Part shown: positions 17,810-27,188 of the stretch, in pieces | Numbering within the stretch: position 1 is the stretch's first letter | Layout of the letters: each line of letters opens with the position of its first letter | Origin: Pseudalkalibacillus decolorationis | GTDB lineage: Bacteria; Bacillota; Bacilli; Bacillales; Fictibacillaceae | NCBI RefSeq assembly: GCF_024609785.1 | Contig: NZ_JANHJQ010000015.1 | Span: forward strand, 52,733 to 116,732 | Length of the DNA stretch: 64,000 bases | Direction of reading: 5' to 3' | Notes under the pieces: model-generated | What the model saw: the letters and a program-made list of their open reading frames with translations, nothing else | Databases searched by the model: none | What the model was told of the DNA's origin: nothing | Translations under genes and position numbers: made by a program

Positions 17810-18820
17810 ATGAATTTTGCAATCGTTGGATGTGGACATATTGCTAAGAAGCACGCAGAAGCAATAAATAATGCAGAAGGTGCAAACTTATTTGCAGTAT
17901 GCGATACAGTACCTGAACGAATGGCACCATTTATTGAACAAAATGATACAAAAGGGTTTACTAATTTAGATGATATGCTCGCTTTGAAAGAGATTGAAGT
18001 CATAAACATTTGTACACCAAGTGGCTATCATGCAGATATTGCGGTTAAATCAGCAATCGCAGGGAAACATTTAGTAGTAGAAAAGCCAATTGCGCTAACT
18101 ATTAAGGATGCAGATCGAATAATTGATGCTTGTAGGGAAAACAATGTAAAGCTATCTGTTGTACATCCAAACCGGTTTCGCCCTGCAATTATGGAAACCA
18201 GAGCACTTATGGACGCTGAAAGATTTGGGCAATTAAGTCATGCAAATGCTACTGTTCGCTGGAACCGGAATCAGGAATATTATGATCAGGCACCATGGAG
18301 AGGCACCAAATCTTTAGATGGTGGAGTACTGATGAATCAGGCCATTCACAATCTAGACTTGTTGGTCTGGTTAATGGGAGAAGTAGAGGAAGTATTTAGC
18401 ATGGGTGCTACAAGACTACGTAACATAGAAGCAGAGGACGTCTCCATCGGAACCGTACGTTTTAAGAGTGGTGCGTTAGGAGTAATTGAAGCAGCAACAA
18501 CTATTTACCCTCGAAACCTTGAAGAAACCTTAAGCATCTTTGGTGAAACTGGAACTCTGAAGATCGGGGGAACAACTGCCAAACTTATTGAACATATAGA
18601 CATCGAGGGCATGGATGACCAGGTTACGAATGATCTTATCGATGGCGTGAAGTCCGATCCATTAGGTAAGCCGGGTCACCAATGTATTATCGAAGACATG
18701 ATTGAAGCAGTAAGTAATAACCGAGAACCTATCGTCACTGGTGAAGATGGTAAGAATGCTCTTGCACTAGTCATAGGACTATATGAATCAGCAGAAACTA
18801 ACAGGCCTGTTAAATTATAA
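17810..18820 (+). CDS. Gfo/Idh/MocA oxidoreductase, WbpB/WlbA-like
   Basis: The 336-aa protein begins MNFAIVGCGHIAKKHAEAI, a Rossmann loop, and has VEKPIALT, the family EKP motif with the catalytic Lys. NQAIHNLDLLVWLMG carries the conserved His. With a UDP-GlcNAc 6-dehydrogenase next door and an aminotransferase and N-acetyltransferase downstream, it is best read as the 3-dehydrogenase that oxidises UDP-GlcNAcA at C3 (WbpB of Pseudomonas, WlbA of Bordetella). Function from context plus family; fold from sequence. Confidence 0.85.
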   Translation: MNFAIVGCGHIAKKHAEAINNAEGANLFAVCDTVPERMAPFIEQNDTKGFTNLDDMLALKEIEVINICTPSGYHADIAVKSAIAGKHLVVEKPIALTIKDADRIIDACRENNVKLSVVHPNRFRPAIMETRALMDAERFGQLSHANATVRWNRNQEYYDQAPWRGTKSLDGGVLMNQAIHNLDLLVWLMGEVEEVFSMGATRLRNIEAEDVSIGTVRFKSGALGVIEAATTIYPRNLEETLSIFGETGTLKIGGTTAKLIEHIDIEGMDDQVTNDLIDGVKSDPLGKPGHQCIIEDMIEAVSNNREPIVTGEDGKNALALVIGLYESAETNRPVKL

Positions 18821-18845
18821 AGAACTGAAATGAGGGATTACAAAA

Positions 18846-20186
18846 ATGTCTGGATCTAACCAAACTTCATTAAATCAAAATGCACAATCATTGTTTGATA
18901 AAATCGAAAATAAATCAGCAACTATAGGTGTAGTCGGCCTTGGATATGTAGGCTTGCCTTTAGCAGTAGAAAAAGCAAAAGCTGGCTATAAGGTAATAGG
19001 TTTTGATGTTCAAGAAAAACGTACTGATATGGTTAACCAAGGAATCAATTATATCGGGGATGTAGTGGACGAAGAACTTGTTGAATATACTCAAAATGGG
19101 ACAATCCGAGCAACAACTGATTATTCATTAATTAAAGAGGTAGATGCAGTGGCAATCTGTGTCCCTACTCCACTAGATACTTATCAACAGCCTGATACGT
19201 CCTATGTAGAAAGCTCTGGAAAAGAAATCGCGAAATATCTCCACCCACAGATGTTAATTGTGCTTGAAAGTACAACATATCCGGGTACAACAGAGGAAGT
19301 GTTAAAACCAATTCTTGAAGGAACTGGTTTAACTTGTGGAGAAGAAATTTTCATCGCTTATTCGCCAGAACGTGTTGATCCTGGTAATAAAGTGTACAAT
19401 ACGAAAAATACTCCAAAAGTAGTTGGTGGAATCACACCATCATGTACAAAAATTGCCGCTTCACTATATCGGAACGTACTAGAAGGAGATGTACATGAGG
19501 TATCAAGTCCATCTGTAGCCGAAATGGAAAAGATCCTTGAAAATACGTTCAGACATTTAAATATTGCTCTAGCAAATGAAATGGCGATTTTGTGTAACAA
19601 AATGGGTATTGATGTCTGGGAAGTAATTAACGCTGCTGCAACAAAGCCTTATGGGTTTATGGCGTTTTATCCAGGTCCGGGGCTAGGTGGCCACTGTATT
19701 CCTATTGATCCATTTTATTTAACATGGAAAGCAAGAGAATATAACTATCACACGCGTTTAATCGAAATTGCGGGCGAAATTAATAATAGTATGCCTGAAT
19801 TCGTTATTGAGCGTTCCATGCAAATCTTAAATAAAGAAAAGAAACCACTAAACGGCTCAAGAGTAGTTGTGTTGGGGGTTGCATATAAAAAAGACATTGA
19901 TGATGTGAGGGAATCTCCAGTATTGGATATTCTTGAACAATTAAAAGAGCAAGGAGCAGACTTCGTAGTCGTTGATCCTCACGTTAAATCATTTAAGCTT
20001 GGGGAAGAAGTAGTTGAACCTGTGGGTCTCTCGAACGATGTTTTGAAAGAAGCGGATTTAGTACTCTTAACTACCGATCATTCAGAGTTCGATTATGAAT
20101 TAATCTCCGAAGTGAGTCCTGTTATTTTTGATACAAGAAACGCTCTAAAAGATTACAAAAAGCCTGAAAAGTATTACAAACTCTAA
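18846..20186 (+). CDS. UDP-N-acetylglucosamine 6-dehydrogenase, WbpA-like
   Basis: The 446-aa nucleotide-sugar dehydrogenase has the N-terminal GVVGLGYVGLPLAVEKA NAD loop, CVPTPLD, ESTTYPGTTEE and the catalytic GPGLGGHCIPIDPFYL with its Cys. A C-terminal VLGVAYKKDIDDVRESP marks the UDP-binding domain. It oxidises C6 of UDP-GlcNAc to give UDP-GlcNAcA, the entry step of the diacetamido-uronic acid route. Length and motifs fit WbpA/TuaD-like enzymes; the amino-sugar assignment rests on the neighbours. A terminator follows the stop. Confidence 0.87.
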   Translation: MSGSNQTSLNQNAQSLFDKIENKSATIGVVGLGYVGLPLAVEKAKAGYKVIGFDVQEKRTDMVNQGINYIGDVVDEELVEYTQNGTIRATTDYSLIKEVDAVAICVPTPLDTYQQPDTSYVESSGKEIAKYLHPQMLIVLESTTYPGTTEEVLKPILEGTGLTCGEEIFIAYSPERVDPGNKVYNTKNTPKVVGGITPSCTKIAASLYRNVLEGDVHEVSSPSVAEMEKILENTFRHLNIALANEMAILCNKMGIDVWEVINAAATKPYGFMAFYPGPGLGGHCIPIDPFYLTWKAREYNYHTRLIEIAGEINNSMPEFVIERSMQILNKEKKPLNGSRVVVLGVAYKKDIDDVRESPVLDILEQLKEQGADFVVVDPHVKSFKLGEEVVEPVGLSNDVLKEADLVLLTTDHSEFDYELISEVSPVIFDTRNALKDYKKPEKYYKL

Positions 20187-20196
20187 GTTAAAGGGG

Positions 20197-20229
20197 TGGC
20201 GTAGACAATACTCTACGCTAACTTTTTTT
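20197..20229 (+). terminator. internal terminator in the polysaccharide cluster
   Basis: GCGTAGA (20199-20205) pairs with TCTACGC (20212-20218), extended by U-A and G-U pairs, then eight or more T residues from 20223. It splits the cluster between the WbpA-like and epimerase genes, so partial read-through or a second promoter is needed. Confidence 0.85.
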
Positions 20230-20262
20230 TGGATTCCTTTATTATAGATTGGAGTAATATAA

Positions 20263-21315
20263 ATGAAATTCATTACAATTCTAGGAGCAAGACCTCAGTT
20301 CATTAAAGCTGCACCCGTTTCTAGGGAGATTAGAAAAAAACACACTGAACTTATTGTCCATACTGGGCAGCACTATGATAAAAATATGTCGGATATTTTT
20401 TTTGAAGAATTAAATATACCAAAACCTGATTACAGTTTGGAAATTGGAAGTTCTTCACACGGAAAACAAACTGGATTAATGCTAGAAAAAATTGAAGAGA
20501 TCTTGCTAACAGAAAAACCCGATTACGTTTTAGTATACGGAGATACAAATTCAACTCTTGCTGGTGCATTAGCTGCAGCAAAGCTTCACATCCCGGTTGT
20601 TCATATAGAGGCAGGCTTAAGAAGTTTTAATAAACACATGCCGGAAGAAGTAAACAGGATTATGACTGACCATGTTTCAAAATATTTGTTTTGTCCAACC
20701 GAAACCGCAGTTAAGAACTTAAAGAACGAGAATGTCACCGAATTGATTATTAATGTTGGGGATGTAATGTATGATGCTGTTGAATATAATCGGCAGCTAG
20801 CAGAAAACAAATCGGGAATTTTGGAGTCGAATAAATTAGTCTCGAAAACCTATCATTTAATTACAGTACACAGAGCAGAAAACACGGATGATCCAAAAAG
20901 ACTTACGAGTATATTAAAGGCTTTTGAACAGATTGTAGAGGAAAAGGTCTGGCCGATGCATCCGAGAACAAGAAATAAAATTAAAGAATATGGTTTGAAT
21001 TTGGACTCAATACCAAAACTAACGGTCATTGATCCCGTTGGCTACTTAGACATGTTAAAGCTAGAGGCTAATGCAACCAAAATATTAACTGACTCGGGTG
21101 GAGTCCAAAAAGAAGCCTACTTTTTACGTGTTCCTTGTGTAACCATGCGTGATCAAACAGAATGGGTTGAAACACTGGAGTATGAAGCAAATATATTGGT
21201 CGGTGCCAACACAGAACAAATAATTGAAGCAACAGTAAAAAATGTAAAGCCGATTTATAAAGACCATTTTGGTAGAGCAGATGCTTCAAAAAAAATTGTT
21301 GAAGAAATTTTGTAA
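20263..21315 (+). CDS. UDP-GlcNAc 2-epimerase (non-hydrolysing), WecB/WbpI family
   Basis: The 350-aa protein starts KFITILGARPQFIKAAPV, the signature of the WecB family, with YGDTNSTLAGALAAAK, HIEAGLRSF and LTDSGGVQKEAYF. These enzymes invert C2 of UDP-GlcNAc or of its diacetamido-uronic derivative. In the WbpA-B-E-D setting the WbpI reaction (UDP-GlcNAc3NAcA to UDP-ManNAc3NAcA) is likely; the plain MnaA/WecB reaction for teichoic linkage units is the alternative. It starts a new segment after an internal terminator. Confidence 0.88.
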   Translation: MKFITILGARPQFIKAAPVSREIRKKHTELIVHTGQHYDKNMSDIFFEELNIPKPDYSLEIGSSSHGKQTGLMLEKIEEILLTEKPDYVLVYGDTNSTLAGALAAAKLHIPVVHIEAGLRSFNKHMPEEVNRIMTDHVSKYLFCPTETAVKNLKNENVTELIINVGDVMYDAVEYNRQLAENKSGILESNKLVSKTYHLITVHRAENTDDPKRLTSILKAFEQIVEEKVWPMHPRTRNKIKEYGLNLDSIPKLTVIDPVGYLDMLKLEANATKILTDSGGVQKEAYFLRVPCVTMRDQTEWVETLEYEANILVGANTEQIIEATVKNVKPIYKDHFGRADASKKIVEEIL

Positions 21316-21353
21316 CAATTTTTCGTTGTAAATTTAAGTGAGGGTAACAAATA

Positions 21354-22574
21354 ATGAAGATAATTCTATTAAGTGAAAACTTTCCACCAGAGGTCGGTGC
21401 ACCCCAGATAAGGTTGTATGAAGTAGGGAAAGAACTGATCGATCGTGGGCATGAGGTTGAGGTGCTTACAGCTTTTCCTCACCATCCACATGGTATAATT
21501 CCTGATGAATATAAAGGGAAGTTCTATCAATTTGAAGTATTGGATGGAATACCTGTTCACCGGTCTTGGATTTATCCTTCTCCTAAAGGTAGTTTCTGGA
21601 GACGACTAATATCCTATTTTTCTTTTACATTCAGCGCCTTTTTTTCTGTAATTAAGGCAAAGAAAACAGATGTAATTATTTGTACATCCCCTCCTTTGTT
21701 TTTAGGGATAACAGGATACATTGCATCTAAAATGAAACATGCAAAATTTGTTTTTAATGTAGCAGACATATGGCCCGAGTCAGCTGTTGAATTAGGAATA
21801 TTAAAAAATAAATCTTTTATAAAATTAGCGGAGAGATTAGAGTCATTCCTATATAAAAAGTCATGGAAAATTGCTACGGCAACTGAAGGTATCAAGGATT
21901 ATATGATTCGAAATGGAAAGGATATCGAGGATGTTTTTTTACTACCTAATGGGGTGAACACGGTACAATTTTCTCCATTATCTAAAAATAAGGAGCTGCT
22001 GAATACCCTTAAGCTCACCGAGAAAAAGGTGTTTACATTTGCTGGAAGAATGGGGTATGCTCAAGCGCTAGATTCCGTTTTAAACGCAGCTAAAATTGTT
22101 CAGGACAAGGGTTGTGGACAAATTTCATTTTTATTTGTTGGGGATGGGCCGGAAAGACAAAATTTGATTAAACAAGCTAATGAGTTAGGTTTAGAAAATG
22201 TTATTTTTCATGATCCTGTTCCAGTAACTAAAATGCCAGAGATCTTTTCAATCACACATTTTAGTTTGGTAACATTAAAAAATATTGATTTATTTAAAGG
22301 CGCAAGGCCATCGAAGATTTTTCCTGCTCTCTCCACCGGAACACCTGTATTATTTTCGGGTGCTGGTGAAAGTGTGAAGTTAATCAGTGAAAATTACTGC
22401 GGGGTAATTTCCAAACCGGAAGATCCTCAAGATTTAGCAGAAAAAATTATAGACTGTGTTAATATGAGTAATGAAAAATACGAAGACCTCTCACAAAACG
22501 GGAGAGAATTTGTAGAACGAGAATATTCGTGGAAACGAATTGTAGACGATTTGTTGGTAAATATAACAAAGTAA
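21354..22574 (+). CDS. GT4-type glycosyltransferase, WbuB-like
   Basis: The 406-aa GT-B protein begins MKIILLSENFPPEVGAP, like the WbuB/WcaI group, and has HDPVPVTKMPEIFSITHFSL and FSGAGESVKLISE toward the C-terminus. WbuB-type enzymes often add an N-acetyl amino sugar early in O-unit assembly. A short hydrophobic stretch near residue 85 (FSFTFSAFFSV) may touch the membrane. RBS GAGGG lies 12 nt upstream. Sugar specificity cannot be read. Confidence 0.86.
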   Translation: MKIILLSENFPPEVGAPQIRLYEVGKELIDRGHEVEVLTAFPHHPHGIIPDEYKGKFYQFEVLDGIPVHRSWIYPSPKGSFWRRLISYFSFTFSAFFSVIKAKKTDVIICTSPPLFLGITGYIASKMKHAKFVFNVADIWPESAVELGILKNKSFIKLAERLESFLYKKSWKIATATEGIKDYMIRNGKDIEDVFLLPNGVNTVQFSPLSKNKELLNTLKLTEKKVFTFAGRMGYAQALDSVLNAAKIVQDKGCGQISFLFVGDGPERQNLIKQANELGLENVIFHDPVPVTKMPEIFSITHFSLVTLKNIDLFKGARPSKIFPALSTGTPVLFSGAGESVKLISENYCGVISKPEDPQDLAEKIIDCVNMSNEKYEDLSQNGREFVEREYSWKRIVDDLLVNITK

Positions 22575-22604
22575 TCACACTTGTAGTTGAAAGTAGTGAA
22601 TGTA

Positions 22605-23729
22605 ATGAAAATATGTCACTTAACCTCTGTGCATTCGGGTTTAGATACCCGAATTGTTATAAAAGAATGTCAGTCTCTAGCACGAGATGGACATGATGTG
22701 AGTTACATTGTACCGAATGAAAAAAATAGAACTGAATATGGAGTGCAAATAATTGGAGTTTCTTCAAATCCGAGACACCCCATTGAACGAATCACTAAAA
22801 CAACCTCTAACGTCTTTCAAAAGGCGAAAATGCAAAATGCTGATGTTTATCATTTTCACGATCCTGAATTAATACCGATTGGATTAAAATTAAAAAAACT
22901 CGGCAAAAAGGTAATCTATGATGTCCATGAAGATGTCCCAGAACAAATTTTATCGAAGCAATGGATTCCAAGGATGATTAGAAAGTTTATTTCTAATATA
23001 GTAGAAAAAGTGGAAAAAAAGGCATCGAGAAAGTTTGACGCGATTGTAACGGCGACACCCCATATTGAACAAAGGTTTAAAACATATAATTCAAACACTG
23101 TAACGATTCATAATTATCCATTAGTTGAGGAATTAGCAGTGGAGAATACAAAAACAGATGAAATTGAATCCTCTATATCTCAAAAGGGGAAAGTCATTTA
23201 CATCGGTGGTATTTATCGTTTGAGAGGAATCGTGGAGATGATTAGTGCTGTCGAGGAATCAAATGATAAATCTTCTGTTGAGTTTATACTTGGTGGTAAA
23301 TTCGCACCACCAGAATTAGAGGATGAAGTAAGGGAACTATCTGGCTGGGAGCATGTTGATTACAGAGGACAACTTAATCGAATAGAAGTTAGACAAGCTT
23401 TAGGTGAATCTCAAGCAGGTCTTGTCCTCCTCCATCCCGAGCCACGCTTTGTGGTTTCCTTACCGATAAAAATGTTTGAGTACATGTCGGCTGGCATACC
23501 CGTTATAGCTTCTAATTTCCCGTTATGGAAAGAAATTGTTGAAGGGAATGATTGTGGGATTTGTGTTGATCCATTGGATATTGACGAAGTATCTAATGCA
23601 ATCCGACAATTGATAGATAATCCAGAATTTGCACAAACAATGGGGAAAAATGGGCGAGATGCGGTATTGGAGTTGTACAACTGGGAAAAGGAAAGTAAAA
23701 AATTAATTGAAATTTATAATAAATTATAA
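22605..23729 (+). CDS. GT4-type glycosyltransferase
   Basis: Start taken at ATG 22605 (MKICHLTSVHSGLDTRIV); an in-frame TTG at 22587 has no better ribosome site. The 374-aa protein has a GT-B fold with YHFHDPELIPIG and KVIYDVHEDVPEQIL in the N-terminal domain and PIKMFEYMSAGIPVIASNFPLWKEIV in the C-terminal nucleotide site. It is the third glycosyltransferase of the cluster, so the repeat unit likely has three or four sugars. Neighbours are co-directional and closely spaced. Confidence 0.84.
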   Translation: MKICHLTSVHSGLDTRIVIKECQSLARDGHDVSYIVPNEKNRTEYGVQIIGVSSNPRHPIERITKTTSNVFQKAKMQNADVYHFHDPELIPIGLKLKKLGKKVIYDVHEDVPEQILSKQWIPRMIRKFISNIVEKVEKKASRKFDAIVTATPHIEQRFKTYNSNTVTIHNYPLVEELAVENTKTDEIESSISQKGKVIYIGGIYRLRGIVEMISAVEESNDKSSVEFILGGKFAPPELEDEVRELSGWEHVDYRGQLNRIEVRQALGESQAGLVLLHPEPRFVVSLPIKMFEYMSAGIPVIASNFPLWKEIVEGNDCGICVDPLDIDEVSNAIRQLIDNPEFAQTMGKNGRDAVLELYNWEKESKKLIEIYNKL

Positions 23730-23752
23730 TTCCGTTGAAAAGGGGTATTAAG

Positions 23753-24862
23753 ATGAACGTACCAATGCTTGACCTAAGTGAACAATACTTTAATTTAAAA
23801 CAGGATATTAACACTGCTCTAGAGGAAGTCATGTCATCTTCAAGATTTATTTTAGGTGACAACGTAAAAAAACTAGAAAAGGATATTGCTAAATATAGCA
23901 ATGTTGCTTATGGTATTGGTGTGGCTAATGGAAGTGACGCACTACATATTTCACTTCTCGGTTGTGGAGTAGAACCAGGCGAGGAAGTAATATGTCCTGC
24001 TTTTACATTCTTTGCGACAGCTGGTGCAGTAGCTAGAATTGGTGCAGTTCCTGTATTTGTTGATATTGATCCTAAGACTTATAATATAGATCCATCAAAG
24101 ATTGAAGCAGCAATTACTCCCAAAACTAAGGCAATCATTCCTGTTCATCTTTATGGTCAGATGGCTGATATGGATCCAATTCTAGAAATAGCAGAAAAAC
24201 ATAATCTTTCTATTGTTGAGGATGCCGCTCAATCTATTGGTTCAGAATATAAAGGGAAAAAGCCTGGGGAGCTAGGAACTACAGCTTGCTATAGCTTCTT
24301 TCCTACCAAAAACCTTGGTGCATATGGCGATGCTGGTATGATTGTTTCTGATAATGAAGAAATAGCAGAAAAGATGAGAGTCATCCGTGTTCATGGTAGT
24401 AAGCCTAAGTATTACCATCATGTATTAGGGTACAATAGCCGACTTGATGAGTTACAAGCTGCAATTTTGAACGTCAAGTTTCCTCATCTTAACGATTGGA
24501 GTAAACAAAGGCGCGATCATGCAGAAACTTATACAACTTTACTTAATGAAAAAGTGGGAGATCATGTTGTAACACCGTATGCCGAAGAACACAACTATCA
24601 TATCTTCCACCAGTATACAATTAGAGTTGAAAAGAGAGATGAATTACAGGTATTTCTTAAGGAAAATGGTGTAGCTTCAATGGTTTACTATCCGAAACCA
24701 TTACATTTACAACCAGTATTCGCTGAACTGGGTTATAAAGAAGGAGATTTACCAGAAACAGAAAAAGCTTGTTCAGAAGTTATCTCATTACCAATGTTCC
24801 CAGAATTGAAACAAGAACAGCAAGAATATGTGGTAGAAACAATTCGAAAATTTTACAAGTAA
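23753..24862 (+). CDS. DegT/DnrJ/EryC1 sugar aminotransferase, WbpE-like
   Basis: Start ATG 23753 with AAGGGG 6-9 nt upstream. The 369-aa PLP enzyme starts VPMLDLSEQYFNLK and has VEDAAQSIGSEYKGK, then CYSFFPTKNLGAYGDAGM with the PLP-binding Lys. NSRLDELQAAIL is also typical. WbpE-type enzymes transfer an amino group from glutamate to C3 of UDP-3-keto-GlcNAcA. The acetyltransferase gene follows after 19 bp, the same pairing as wbpD-wbpE. Aminotransferase family firm; exact substrate from context. Confidence 0.88.
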   Translation: MNVPMLDLSEQYFNLKQDINTALEEVMSSSRFILGDNVKKLEKDIAKYSNVAYGIGVANGSDALHISLLGCGVEPGEEVICPAFTFFATAGAVARIGAVPVFVDIDPKTYNIDPSKIEAAITPKTKAIIPVHLYGQMADMDPILEIAEKHNLSIVEDAAQSIGSEYKGKKPGELGTTACYSFFPTKNLGAYGDAGMIVSDNEEIAEKMRVIRVHGSKPKYYHHVLGYNSRLDELQAAILNVKFPHLNDWSKQRRDHAETYTTLLNEKVGDHVVTPYAEEHNYHIFHQYTIRVEKRDELQVFLKENGVASMVYYPKPLHLQPVFAELGYKEGDLPETEKACSEVISLPMFPELKQEQQEYVVETIRKFYK

Positions 24863-24881
24863 TAGAAAAGGGTGTTTTTTA

Positions 24882-25592
24882 ATGGTATCTCCTACACTTG
24901 GAGAAAATGTAGTTGTTAAAGAATATGTTTCATTTGGTACCAATGTAACAGTGGGCAATAATGTTATCATTTATGAAGGTTCACAAATAGGAGATAATGT
25001 AATCATCCAAGATAATGTTGTAATTGGTAAACAGCCAACGAGAGCAAAGAATTCTATCCTTCCGGATGTGAAGAAGCTACCTCCAGCTATTATTGGTGCA
25101 GGGTCTACAATCGGTACATCATCCATCATTTATGCTAATGCTCACTTGGGCGAAGAAGTCTTCGTTGCTGACCTAGCAACTATTCGTGAACGTGTAATTG
25201 TGGGCGAGCGTACAATTGTGGGTCGTGGAGTAGCGGTTGAAAACGATTGTAAAATTGGCGTGAAGTGTAAGTTAGAAACGAACTCCTATATAACAGCTTA
25301 TTCAGAATTAGGCGATTATGTCTTCGTAGCTCCATACGTCGTCACTACCAATGACAATTATATGGCTCGATCAAAAGAAAGATATGACAAATTTAAAGGT
25401 GTAACAATTAAAGATGGTGGTAGAGTGGGAGCTAATTCCACCATTCTACCTGGTAAAACCATTCACGAGGACGGTACAGTAGCGGCTGCAAGTGTGGTTA
25501 CTAAGGATGTACAAAGAGAAGAACTCGTAGTCGGCTCTCCAGCTAAAAAGTTAAGAAATGTACCGGAAGACCAATTATTGCGCAACCAGTAA
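24882..25592 (+). CDS. left-handed beta-helix N-acetyltransferase, WbpD-like
   Basis: The 236-aa protein is built of hexapeptide repeats (many I/V-G-x-x-x steps such as VTVGNNVIIYEGSQIGDNV), the LbH acyltransferase fold. YVVTTNDNYMAR and GVTIKDGGRVGANSTILPG are like those of WbpD/PglD-type enzymes. It should acetylate the new 3-amino group with acetyl-CoA to give UDP-GlcNAc3NAcA. It is longer than WbpD (about 190 aa) because of extra N-terminal coils. A terminator follows. Confidence 0.85.
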   Translation: MVSPTLGENVVVKEYVSFGTNVTVGNNVIIYEGSQIGDNVIIQDNVVIGKQPTRAKNSILPDVKKLPPAIIGAGSTIGTSSIIYANAHLGEEVFVADLATIRERVIVGERTIVGRGVAVENDCKIGVKCKLETNSYITAYSELGDYVFVAPYVVTTNDNYMARSKERYDKFKGVTIKDGGRVGANSTILPGKTIHEDGTVAAASVVTKDVQREELVVGSPAKKLRNVPEDQLLRNQ

Positions 25593-25598
25593 TACCTA

Positions 25599-25626
25599 AA
25601 AAGGATGGGTAATACCCATCCCTTTT
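25599..25626 (+). terminator. terminator after the acetyltransferase gene
   Basis: GGATGGGT (25603-25610) pairs with ACCCATCC (25614-25621) over a 3-nt loop; A-run and T-run flank the stem with one bulged C. It again divides the cluster. Confidence 0.85.
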
Positions 25627-25682
25627 AGAAGTGTTATTAGTAAATAGTTATAAATGATTATTCCATATTCAAGGAGTTCTAT

Positions 25683-27188
25683 ATGAGGAATTTAGTTGTT
25701 CCCACAAGAAAAACTTATCAACTTATTTACGCTATGCTATTTTCCTTTCTTGCAGCATGGTCAATTCAAAATGTTTATGCTGTTAGTTCTTGGAAGGACT
25801 TAATTTTGTTTGGTATAATAATTTCGGGTATACTGATGACATTATACTTTGCAAGATTAGCTTATGATATAAAACTTCCAATCCCAATATTAATTATATA
25901 TCTTTTAATTGGGAGCTTTTTCATTGGCTCAGGAATAATTAGTATTGACGTTGGACCAATTGGAGTATTCCCCTACCGAGTATTTTTAGGTGTTATGACT
26001 CTTTGGTTAGTAATAGAATTGTTCCAGAGAAAATACATACTCCAAGCAAAATTTGTTAGGGTAAAACCGACCGTTTATTTCTTTCTATTCTGGGTGGGAT
26101 ACGGCCTACTGTCATTAGTTTGGGTTCGTTCAGTGACACTAGGTATCAAAGATTTTCTCTTTTTAGTATCCGGTGTTCTAACTATCCTATTTGTTATATT
26201 GTTTTTGTATAAGCAGAGAGATTATCTTGTGTTTTTCTATCTCTGGCTTGCTGCAGATCTTTTGTTTATTTTGTTAGGGTTCTGGAACCACATTACTCAT
26301 AATCATTTACCAATCTCTAGATTAGCCACTGCTCCTGCCTATATTCAAGGAAGACCATCTGCAGTATTTACAAATGAAAATGATTATGCAAGCTTTATGG
26401 CTATTGGTATCTTTTTTGGTTTTTCTCTTTTTAATCATTCGAAGAATATCATGTATAAAATACTAGGGCTTTTCGTTTTGCTTTCTGGCTTATATCTAAT
26501 ATTAGTAAGTACTTCAAGGGCGAGTGTAATTGCTGTACTGCTCGGTTTCTTAGTTTGGTATTTACTTTTAGCAAGTAAGAAAGAAAAGATTAGAATTTTT
26601 TGGATTGGAGTTATTTTATCTCTTTTGAGTGGAATCCTATTCTTTGAGAGGGTTAAAGCTTTAGTTAGTAATGTAATTAATGAACTTGCTAGTGTGTTAG
26701 GTAACCCAGAAGTAGAGGAAGGGTCTGTTGATATAAGGAAGAACTTGCTGAGAAATGGAATAGAGTTTGTACAGGATACTTTTGGATTTGGTATTGGGGC
26801 AGGTAATGCAGAGTATTATATTAAAAACTTAAGTATTTATCCGACATACGGCCAAACTAATTTACATAACTGGTGGGCTGAAATCATGGTGAATTATGGC
26901 CTTTTAATTTTTACAGGCTATGTGCTTATTTATTTCGGAATTATTTTTAAGCTGTACAAAGCTTTTAAAAATAGTGTATCAAGTCAAACAAAAATGATTA
27001 GTGAGGCACTTTTTATTGGGTTTATCGTCTTTTCCATTTCCAGTATTAGTCCAAGTTCCGTAATGACATTAAGTTATACGTGGCTACTTTTTGCCTTTGG
27101 ACTTGGGTATTTAAATTACTTGTATCTAAATAAGACAAATGCGAGGGATTATCAGTATGAACAGCATTCTACAACGTACAAGAATTAG
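25683..27188 (+). CDS. O-antigen ligase/polymerase-like membrane protein (Wzy/WaaL)
   Basis: The 501-aa protein has about 12 membrane helices and a long extracytoplasmic loop. STSRASVIAVLLGFLVWYL and GAGNAEYYIKNLSIYPTYGQTNLHNWWAEIMVNYG (the second spanning about 375-410) are typical of the Wzy_C/O-antigen ligase family. It likely polymerises repeat units on the outer face of the membrane. RBS AAGGAG lies 7 nt before ATG. The gene overlaps the next one by 32 bp. Confidence 0.87.
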   Translation: MRNLVVPTRKTYQLIYAMLFSFLAAWSIQNVYAVSSWKDLILFGIIISGILMTLYFARLAYDIKLPIPILIIYLLIGSFFIGSGIISIDVGPIGVFPYRVFLGVMTLWLVIELFQRKYILQAKFVRVKPTVYFFLFWVGYGLLSLVWVRSVTLGIKDFLFLVSGVLTILFVILFLYKQRDYLVFFYLWLAADLLFILLGFWNHITHNHLPISRLATAPAYIQGRPSAVFTNENDYASFMAIGIFFGFSLFNHSKNIMYKILGLFVLLSGLYLILVSTSRASVIAVLLGFLVWYLLLASKKEKIRIFWIGVILSLLSGILFFERVKALVSNVINELASVLGNPEVEEGSVDIRKNLLRNGIEFVQDTFGFGIGAGNAEYYIKNLSIYPTYGQTNLHNWWAEIMVNYGLLIFTGYVLIYFGIIFKLYKAFKNSVSSQTKMISEALFIGFIVFSISSISPSSVMTLSYTWLLFAFGLGYLNYLYLNKTNARDYQYEQHSTTYKN

